Below, one piece after another: positions 1 to 6,223 of a stretch of DNA of 7,836 nt. Made by a program: the position numbers and the translations under genes. Positions within the stretch are counted from its first letter, which is position 1, and every line of letters starts with the position of its first letter. The notes beneath the pieces are model-generated. The model searched no databases. It was not told the origin of the DNA and saw only the letters and a list, made by a program, of their open reading frames with translations. This DNA comes from Coriobacteriales bacterium (lineage in GTDB: Bacteria > Actinomycetota > Coriobacteriia > Coriobacteriales > QAMH01). The stretch covers positions 1-7,836 of the forward strand of contig JAKSUU010000042.1 of NCBI GenBank assembly GCA_024408695.1. The letters are read 5' to 3'.

Positions 1-479
<479 letters not shown>

Positions 480-594
480 ATTAAGAGTTGCGTTTCTGTA
501 ATCGCACTTTTGCAAAGTAAATACACAGTTAGTATCCGAATCCGCACGCTACGTTTTAATATTTCTCCTACGCTTTTGCGTACATCCAGGTCAC
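480..594 (-). other. Spacer between tRNA-His and tRNA-Lys
   Basis: No gene is seen here. The spacer contains a perfect 5-bp stem TACGC/GCGTA with a four-base loop at 569-582. A second small stem CCAG/CTGG at 586-597 overlaps the encoded CCA of tRNA-His. On the minus strand neither is followed by a T run, so they look more like processing-region structure than terminators. Confidence 0.5.
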
Positions 595-672
595 TGGGGT
601 GGGTGAGGGGACTTGAACCCCCGGCCTCCAGAGCCACAATCTGGCGCGCTAGCCAATTGCGCCACACCCACC
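595..672 (-). tRNA. tRNA-His (anticodon GUG)
   Basis: On the minus strand this gives a full cloverleaf: acceptor GTGGGTG with CACCCAC, D stem GCGC/GCGC, anticodon stem CCAGA/TCTGG with loop TTGTGGC (anticodon GTG, His), and T loop TTCAAGT. Features specific to tRNA-His are present: an encoded extra G at position -1 (672) facing a discriminator C73 (598). The CCA is encoded at 595-597. It lies 115 nt upstream of tRNA-Lys on the same strand, so the two are probably processed from one His-Lys transcript. I do not see a convincing consensus promoter upstream on the minus strand. Confidence 0.96.
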
Positions 673-1009
673 ATAAAAATATTTATCGCAATACTCGCAA
701 TTATTACGGTAAAAAACGCAAAAATAAGTATATCGTAAAAATAAATATCAAGCAAAAAAATCTAAGGTATCTGATTCCGCAATTTTTCAACATTCGCCCT
801 TCGCATTTTTCATCATTCGCCCTTCGCATTTTTCATCATTCGCCCTTCGCTTTTTTTAGCCAATCATCCTTTTTATTTATTTAGCATTTGTCATTAGCGT
901 TTTTTACCAATCAGATTTCGCAAATCTTAAATTTTGAACAAAAAATATTTTTAAAAAAATAATTCAATAGGTTTAAGATAATTATTGTAAAAAAGAAAAC
1001 TAAATAATC
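673..1009. other. Gene-free divergent intergenic region, 337 bp
   Basis: This region separates the minus-strand tRNA cluster from the plus-strand ABC/Pip operon and should hold both promoters. I find no credible coding sequence. It contains the 23-bp tandem repeat (782-856) and a very A/T-rich tract from about 940 to 1009. A possible plus-strand -10 hexamer GATAAT lies at 977-982, without a recognisable -35, and would place the ABC transcript start about 20 nt before its ATG. No tRNA promoter could be picked out with confidence on the minus strand. Confidence 0.5.
782..856. repeat. 23-bp tandem direct repeat, nearly three copies
   Basis: Two exact adjacent copies of a 23-bp unit occupy 791-813 and 814-836, each beginning CATTCGCCCTTCGCATT and ending TTTTCAT. 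A third copy starts at 837, is identical for 14 bases, then has one mismatch and runs on in T residues to 856. A degenerate tail of an earlier copy (GCAATTTTTCAA) is seen just before 791. The unit holds an internal duplication of TTCGC. There are no spacers, so it is not a CRISPR array. Its function is unknown; replication slippage is the simplest origin. Confidence 0.9.
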
Positions 1010-1753
1010 ATGAATGAAAAATCATTTGTTGTTTGCAATGAACTTTGTAATCATCTGCCCACAGGCAAGGTGTTTACGAATGTTAGTTTTACTGCACAAA
1101 AAGGGCAGGTAGTTGCTTTATTTGGCTCCCAAGGTTCTGGAAAAACAGCCTTGTTGTTATCTATTAGCGGAAGAATGCATACAAGTTCTGGTTCTGCACT
1201 TGTGAACAATTATAATTTACGTACTCAGGCTGGAAATATCCGCAAGATTTCTGCGTTATCAATAATAAAGGGGCTAAACGACGTTCAACCTTTCTTAAAA
1301 GTAAGAAAACTAATTAGTGCAGAGCTTACTCTTAATGGTAAAAAGAGTTCAAAAAAACATGTTCAAAATTTCTTAAAAGAATATGATTTTGAACAATTTG
1401 CAAATACAAAAAATTCTCAGCTAGATGCATATAATAAATGCATTTTTGGAATTATATTAGCTATGTGTGCTCAACCGCAGCTTTTATGCGTCGATGACAT
1501 TCAAAGCGATTTAACTCAATATGAGAGCAAAAAAATCGTTGCATTTTTACGTCAAATTGCGAAAAAAAATAATACTTGTGTTCTTGTTACTTCTAGCGAA
1601 TATGAAATTGCAACTCAAGCCAACGCACTAATATTGTTAGATCAAAAATCTGCAAATCAAAGGCTAGCAATGTTAAAAGAAAATACTCGTTTTGAGCACG
1701 CTGAGGTTGTTGGCTACGGAAATGATGCAAGGGAGGTGCTTTGTAATGACTAA
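1010..1753 (+). CDS. ABC transporter ATP-binding protein, degenerate, partner of a YhgE/Pip protein
   Basis: A 247-residue cytoplasmic nucleotide-binding subunit, normal in length for a single ABC ATPase domain. Walker A is intact (GSQGSGKT, residues 39-46). The rest is unusual. The LSGGQ signature position reads LDAYN (138-142). Walker B reads LLCVDD (158-163), so the catalytic Glu is replaced by Asp163. The D-loop reads SDLT, and the H-loop His position appears to be Ser195 (VTSS). No Q-loop Gln is obvious near residue 85; that stretch reads IIKGLNDVQPFLKV, which resembles ABC subunits I recall beside Pip-type proteins in actinobacteria. The start at 1010 is the first in-frame ATG, but it has only a weak, A-rich ribosome binding site. 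The 3' end overlaps the next gene by 8 nt, and the last codons contain that gene's Shine-Dalgarno sequence, so the two are translationally coupled. It presumably powers or gates the membrane partner. Slow or no ATP hydrolysis is possible but inferred only from these residues. Confidence 0.88.
   Translation: MNEKSFVVCNELCNHLPTGKVFTNVSFTAQKGQVVALFGSQGSGKTALLLSISGRMHTSSGSALVNNYNLRTQAGNIRKISALSIIKGLNDVQPFLKVRKLISAELTLNGKKSSKKHVQNFLKEYDFEQFANTKNSQLDAYNKCIFGIILAMCAQPQLLCVDDIQSDLTQYESKKIVAFLRQIAKKNNTCVLVTSSEYEIATQANALILLDQKSANQRLAMLKENTRFEHAEVVGYGNDAREVLCND
1729..1738 (+). promoter_or_regulatory. Strong ribosome binding site inside the upstream gene, sets the Pip protein start
   Basis: AAGGGAGGTG is a near-perfect Shine-Dalgarno sequence ending 7 nt before the ATG at 1746. 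It lies within the last codons of the ATPase gene. It decides the start of the downstream protein at 1746 over the in-frame ATG at 1692, which has no comparable site and would add 18 residues that do not look like a membrane protein N-terminus. Confidence 0.9.
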
Positions 1754-4154
1754 TCCATTTCTTGGAATAAAGTTTGCATCTCTAGAAATGCAAAACTTTA
1801 GAGCCGGCAAAATGATGCTTTTAGCCGTTGCTTTTATTGCATTAATTCCGTTAATTTATGGTGGTATGTTTTTGCTTGCTTTTTTAGACCCTTATAATAA
1901 TTTGGTTAATGTTCCAGCTGCAGTTGTTTGCGAAGACCAAGGGGCAATCATAGATGGTGAACAGCAAAATTTGGGCCAAGAGCTATGCGATTCGCTTATA
2001 GAAAACAACAATACAAGAATAGAAGGTCAAGCAAGTGGCTACGATTGGAAATTTGTCGATCGAAAAACGGCCGATGCTGGTTTGCAAGATGCAACATATT
2101 ACATGGAACTTATCATTCCTAAAGACTTTTCCAAAAACATTACCACTGCAGACAGTGACAATCCTAAAAAATCTGAGCTACAGGTATTTTTTAATCCTTC
2201 AACAAATTTAATTGCAACAACTGTTGGCCAATCTATGGTTACAAAAATTCGCGCAGAACTTGATACAAAAATTTCTGAACAATATTTTGATAATGTGTTT
2301 TTAAAAATCAGTGATGCAGCAGATGGATTACAAGATGCTGTTGATGGAGCCAATGCAATCAGCGTTGGTGCATCTAGTGCAAAAGAGGGCTCGGGTGCTT
2401 TGTCTAGCGGTTTAAATGATGCCTATCTTGGTTCGCAAACTATTACGTATAATTTAGGTTCTTTACAAAAAGGTGCAGAAAAAATAGCAAGTGGAGTCGG
2501 TTTGCTTGGTTCTTCTTTGGGGCAGCTTAAATCGGGTATAGATGAAGCTCAGCAATCAAGTTCTTCTTTAGCCACTGCTCTTGGTGGCATAGCAAATTGT
2601 TTGCAAGCATATGCAGAAACTGGTGACAATGCATATTTAATTCAAGCTAAAAATTTAGCAAATGCGGTAAAACTTGCTCAACCAGAAATAGGAAATGATT
2701 TATTTACTTATATTGATGAGCTCATTAGCAACTTAAATTTATATGCACAAAAGGCGATTGCTGTAAACAACGCGCAGGCAACAATGGATGATAAAGAAAA
2801 CGCAATGTCTATTGCAGCAACTGCTTTAACAGCATCTGCTTGGAGTGTACAAACTCCGCTGTCTGATTTAGGGACGTACGCGAGTAACACCAATACAAAT
2901 CTTAGTAATTATAACATAAACCCAACAGATGCCAATTTGGCAACGCTTTTAGGAGGGATCCCTTATCTGCTGACAGCCGCCGGCACTCTTTGTTCTGCAA
3001 CTGATCCAAGTTCGGTTGTTAGTTTGCTGAATAATTTAAATATATTTACAGGCACATTAAGTGAATATAAAAATGCTGCAGGTGATTATTCAACTGCAGC
3101 TTTAGAAATGGCAAATGCTGGTGCGCAGGCTTCAAAGTCTCAAGGTTTATGCATAGGCTATCTTACAGGACTTGCAAATATGAGCACTGTTACTTCTGGG
3201 TCTGTTACTACCATTTCAGATGCTGTTTCAAAGCTCTACGATGCTACATCTTCAGATTTGCTTAGTGGGGCTACACAGCTTTCCGATGGAGCAAAACAGT
3301 TGGAAGAAGGAAGTGCTAGTTTGACTGATGGACTAGATAGTGCTGCTAGTGGGTCAGTCCAATTAGATGAAGGTTTGGGTGCATTAGATGAAGGAAGCTC
3401 TGAGCTAGCAAGTGGTATTACCGATGGCCAGCAAACAATGAAAGATTCAGTTAAAAATAGTGCTTCTATGTCGCAGATGATGTCTGATCCAGTTTCTGCA
3501 AATGGTGAAAATCAAACAGGTGAAACAATAACAAATGTTAAAAATTATGGCACGGGTTTTGCTCCATATTTTATTGGTTTAAGTTTATGGGTTGGTGCCC
3601 TAATGATTAGCTTTTTGATTTCTTCATTAAACAGAAGAATCTTGATGTCAAAGTCATCAGCAGTTACTGCTGTTGTAGCAAGCTACATCCCGATGCTTAT
3701 TATAAATGCTATTCAAGCCCTATTTTTGCTGCTTTTTGTTCAGTTTATATTAAAGATGGAAGTTAAATACGTGCTAGCATTTTATTTGTTTGCTCTGCTT
3801 ACGTGCATGTGTTTTACTGCGATAGTTCAATTCTTCCGGGCATCGCTCGGTACAGTTGGCATGGTTGTTGTAGTAATTTTGTTAATGCTTCAATTGTGCA
3901 CTGCGGCGGGTACTTTCCCAATAGAAACCGAGCTCCCAATTTTCAACTGGCTAAACCCATTTTTACCAATGACTTATGTTGTTCAAGGTTTTAGAATGTC
4001 TATGTGTGGTTTATCTCTTGATTATATTTGGTTTTCTGTTTCAATTTTAGTTCTTTTTACTGTTGTTTTCTTTGTTTTGTCAACTATTGTTGCACTGCGT
4101 AACAAAAAAGTAAAAATGATAACCTTGTATCCTCCAATCAAACTTGTTACCTAG
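1746..4154 (+). CDS. YhgE/Pip-type (phage infection protein family) membrane protein
   Basis: An 802-residue membrane protein with the YhgE/Pip layout. One N-terminal transmembrane helix (about 23-47) is followed by the family-typical DPYNNL and AAVVCEDQG segment (from residue 48). A large extracytoplasmic region spans about 50-600, and five C-terminal helices lie near 606-628, 641-667, 674-696, 700-722 and 760-784, in the manner of ABC-2 permeases. The outer region has two blocks rich in spaced L-x-x-G-like units (about 208-270 and 507-560, for example QLSDGAKQLEEG), characteristic of this family and probably forming long helices. Between them lies a Ser/Ala/Asn-rich part I do not recognise. 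The family includes the Lactococcus phage receptor Pip, Bacillus YhgE and the related EsaA of type VII secretion; the transported substrate is generally unknown. The coupled ATPase upstream suggests an export or envelope machine. A short basic tail (RNKKVK) follows the last helix. Confidence 0.87.
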   Translation: MTNPFLGIKFASLEMQNFRAGKMMLLAVAFIALIPLIYGGMFLLAFLDPYNNLVNVPAAVVCEDQGAIIDGEQQNLGQELCDSLIENNNTRIEGQASGYDWKFVDRKTADAGLQDATYYMELIIPKDFSKNITTADSDNPKKSELQVFFNPSTNLIATTVGQSMVTKIRAELDTKISEQYFDNVFLKISDAADGLQDAVDGANAISVGASSAKEGSGALSSGLNDAYLGSQTITYNLGSLQKGAEKIASGVGLLGSSLGQLKSGIDEAQQSSSSLATALGGIANCLQAYAETGDNAYLIQAKNLANAVKLAQPEIGNDLFTYIDELISNLNLYAQKAIAVNNAQATMDDKENAMSIAATALTASAWSVQTPLSDLGTYASNTNTNLSNYNINPTDANLATLLGGIPYLLTAAGTLCSATDPSSVVSLLNNLNIFTGTLSEYKNAAGDYSTAALEMANAGAQASKSQGLCIGYLTGLANMSTVTSGSVTTISDAVSKLYDATSSDLLSGATQLSDGAKQLEEGSASLTDGLDSAASGSVQLDEGLGALDEGSSELASGITDGQQTMKDSVKNSASMSQMMSDPVSANGENQTGETITNVKNYGTGFAPYFIGLSLWVGALMISFLISSLNRRILMSKSSAVTAVVASYIPMLIINAIQALFLLLFVQFILKMEVKYVLAFYLFALLTCMCFTAIVQFFRASLGTVGMVVVVILLMLQLCTAAGTFPIETELPIFNWLNPFLPMTYVVQGFRMSMCGLSLDYIWFSVSILVLFTVVFFVLSTIVALRNKKVKMITLYPPIKLVT

Positions 4155-4203
4155 TTTTTGTTGATGTGGATTATGAGCTTGTTTCATATTCGATTATTTG
4201 CTG

Positions 4204-4228
4204 CACTTTTTAAGTGTTTTCTAGAAAA
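4204..4228 (+). terminator. Possible weak terminator after the ABC/Pip operon
   Basis: A short stem CACTT/AAGTG with a three-T loop (4204-4216) is followed by TTTT. These T residues also begin a perfect 12-bp palindrome TTTTCTAGAAAA (4217-4228). The stem is short and A/T-rich, so termination would be weak; the position, 50 nt after the Pip stop codon, is right. Confidence 0.35.
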
Positions 4229-4267
4229 GTCCTTCTGTAAAATTTAATTTGGAATGTTATTCATATA

Positions 4268-4287
4268 TTTACATTAATAAGTGTAAA
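4268..4287. promoter_or_regulatory. Imperfect palindrome upstream of aspS (possible operator or promoter part)
   Basis: TTTACA and TGTAAA face each other across 8 bp (TTAATAAG); 16 of 20 positions match the reverse complement. It lies 42 nt before the aspS start. TTTACA could serve as a -35 element, and TAAAAT (4284-4289) resembles a -10 hexamer, although those two are too close together (10 bp) to be one promoter. Binding by a regulator is a guess. The 174-bp gap from 4155 to 4328 shows no T-box leader and no gene. Confidence 0.35.
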
Positions 4288-4328
4288 ATGATTAAGTTTT
4301 ATTTTTTACGTTTTCATAGGAGATTAAA

Positions 4329-6137
4329 GTGACAGTAAATTTAAATGACGCACAAAAACAAGAGTTTTTAAACAAGTATTCTTTTCATACGCATACCTGC
4401 GGCCAACTTCGCGAAAGTGACATTGACAGCACAGTTACCCTTTGTGGCTGGGTTGCAAAACGTCGCGATCACGGCGGTCTTATTTTTGTTGATCTGCGCG
4501 ATTGTTATGGCGTAACGCAGTGCGTTTTTGATCCAGATATCATTAAAGATAAGTTTGTTTTGGGTGAACAAATGCGTCCAGAATGGGTTATTAAGGTAAA
4601 TGGTTTTGTTCGTCATCGTCCTGAAGATACTGCAAATGACAATCTTGCTACTGGTCAAATAGAGGTTGTGCTTGAAGATTGCGAAATTCTAAATAAATCA
4701 AAAACCCCACCTTTTGCTATTGAAGATGGAATTGACACAGACGAAAACACCCGTATGAAGTGGCGCTACCTCGACATTCGTCGCCCCGAGGTTACCGATG
4801 CTCTTAAACTTCGCGATAAGGTTTGTTTTGCTCTGCGCAACGCTCTTCACAACCGCGATTTTACCGAGGTAGAAACTCCAATTCTTGCTAAATCTCCGCC
4901 AGAAGGCGCACGCGATTACATCGTTCCAAGCCGTGTTAACCAGGGATGTTTTTATGCTCTCCCACAATCCCCGCAGCTCTTTAAGCAATTGCTTATGGAT
5001 GGTGGTATGAAGCGCTATTATCAAATTGCACGTTGCTTTAGAGATGAAGATTTACGTGCCGATCGTCAGCCAGAGTTCACACAGGTAGACATCGAAATGT
5101 CTTTTGTGAATCAAGATGATATTACAGATTTAATGGAAGATATTTTGCAAGAAGCTTTTGGTGCAATCGGTTTAGACTACAGTTTTCCTCTTGACAAAGT
5201 TCAGTATTCCGAGGCTATGGATAAATATGGTTGTGACCGCCCTGACCGTCGTTTTGGCATGCTTTTGCAGGACGTTAGCGATATTTTTGAAGGATGCGGT
5301 TTTAAGGTTTTTGCAAGCGCAATCGAAAATGGTGGCGTTGTAAAGGCGATAAATGCCAAGGGTTGTGGTGCTTGGCCGCGTGCTCAAATTGACAAGCTTG
5401 GCGAATATGCAGTTGAATGCGGTGCAAAGGGCATGGCTTGGATTCAGGTCAAAGAAGACGGCACGGTCAACAGCCCAATTGTTAAGTTTTTTAGCGATGA
5501 GCAAATTGCAACTCTTAAAGAGCGTCTTAATGTCGAAAATGGCGATTTGGTTGTTTTTGGCGCTGATAAATATTCTGTTGTGTGTGAAGTACTTGGTGCA
5601 ATTCGCCTGCGTATCGCTCAAATTTGCGAGCTCATTCCAAAAGGCACTCATGATCTTTGCTGGGTTGTAAACTTTCCAATGTTTAAATATGATGAGGATG
5701 CTGAGCGCTACACCGCAGAGCATCATCCATTTACTCGCGTTTTAGATGAGGATTTGGATAAGATTGAATCTGATCCCGCTGCTTGTGGCTCTTATTCTTA
5801 CGATTTAGTTATGGATGGTTTTGAAGTCGGTGGCGGCACTCTTCGTATTCATACGCCTGAACTGCAACGTCGTGTTCTTCATGCAATTTCACTTGACGAT
5901 GAAACAATCGATGAACAATTTGGATTTTTGATGAATGCATTGTCCTTTGGTGCTCCTCCTCATGGTGGAATTGCTCTTGGTCTTGACCGTTTGGTTATGT
6001 TGCTTGGTGGCTTTGATTCTATTCGTGATGTCATTGCGTTTCCAAAGACATCGTCTGCATCTGATCCAATGAGTGAAGCTCCAAGTGAGGTAAGCAAGCG
6101 CCAGCTTAAGGAGCTAAGTATTAAATTAGACTTATGA
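4329..6137 (+). CDS. aspS: Aspartyl-tRNA synthetase, probably non-discriminating
   Basis: This 602-residue class IIb synthetase charges tRNA-Asp with aspartate in the cytoplasm. The N-terminal OB-fold anticodon domain covers about residues 36-130 ([18 protein letters not shown]). The catalytic core shows EVETPIL (motif 1 end), PPEGARDY (flipping loop), QSPQLFKQ, motif 2 with [12 protein letters not shown] (236-247) and motif 3 with [12 protein letters not shown] (Arg554). A bacterial-type GAD insertion lies around 300-430. Length is close to the usual 590, with about 18 extra residues at the N-terminus. The start is GTG at 4329, supported by AGGAGA at 4318-4323 with 5-nt spacing; no in-frame ATG fits better. 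His48 in RRDHGG matches the His reported (H31 in Pseudomonas aeruginosa) for AspRS enzymes that also charge tRNA-Asn, where E. coli has Leu. If so, the cell would need GatCAB to make Asn-tRNA. The prolyl enzyme gene follows 86 bp downstream. Confidence 0.98.
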   Translation: MTVNLNDAQKQEFLNKYSFHTHTCGQLRESDIDSTVTLCGWVAKRRDHGGLIFVDLRDCYGVTQCVFDPDIIKDKFVLGEQMRPEWVIKVNGFVRHRPEDTANDNLATGQIEVVLEDCEILNKSKTPPFAIEDGIDTDENTRMKWRYLDIRRPEVTDALKLRDKVCFALRNALHNRDFTEVETPILAKSPPEGARDYIVPSRVNQGCFYALPQSPQLFKQLLMDGGMKRYYQIARCFRDEDLRADRQPEFTQVDIEMSFVNQDDITDLMEDILQEAFGAIGLDYSFPLDKVQYSEAMDKYGCDRPDRRFGMLLQDVSDIFEGCGFKVFASAIENGGVVKAINAKGCGAWPRAQIDKLGEYAVECGAKGMAWIQVKEDGTVNSPIVKFFSDEQIATLKERLNVENGDLVVFGADKYSVVCEVLGAIRLRIAQICELIPKGTHDLCWVVNFPMFKYDEDAERYTAEHHPFTRVLDEDLDKIESDPAACGSYSYDLVMDGFEVGGGTLRIHTPELQRRVLHAISLDDETIDEQFGFLMNALSFGAPPHGGIALGLDRLVMLLGGFDSIRDVIAFPKTSSASDPMSEAPSEVSKRQLKELSIKLDL

Positions 6138-6167
6138 TGCACAGGGACGTAGATTTTGCATCATTTT
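6134..6167 (+). terminator. Hairpin after aspS, possible weak terminator or attenuator
   Basis: An 8-bp perfect inverted repeat ATGATGCA (6134-6141) and TGCATCAT (6157-6164) with a 15-nt loop, followed by TTT. The left arm overlaps the aspS stop codon. Low GC in the stem and a short T run make strong termination unlikely. It may reduce read-through into proS. Confidence 0.4.
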
Positions 6168-6168
6168 G

Positions 6169-6174
6169 TATAGT
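6169..6174 (+). promoter_or_regulatory. Candidate -10 hexamer for proS
   Basis: TATAGT matches the -10 consensus at five of six positions and lies 50 nt before the proS ATG, just after the aspS hairpin. There is no good -35 at the normal distance, so this is a weak candidate; proS may equally be read from the aspS promoter. Confidence 0.25.
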
Positions 6175-6223
6175 AAGGTTGTGATACCTAATTTAGTTTG
6201 TTACTAGGTTTGAAAGGAAAAAC

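Noticed and set aside
782..856. CRISPR array
   Set aside because: Copies are directly adjacent with no spacers and no cas genes are nearby.
510..884. Open frame on the plus strand across the tRNA-His gene and the tandem repeat
   Set aside because: It reads through an antisense tRNA and low-complexity repeat DNA, and no protein family is recognisable; it is a chance frame.
4155..4328. T-box or other riboswitch leader before aspS
   Set aside because: No conserved T-box core or antiterminator-like pair was seen, and the region is short and A/T-rich.
5172..5726. 184-codon minus-strand frame inside aspS
   Set aside because: It is antisense to the conserved AspRS GAD and catalytic region, with no recognisable domain; a shadow frame.
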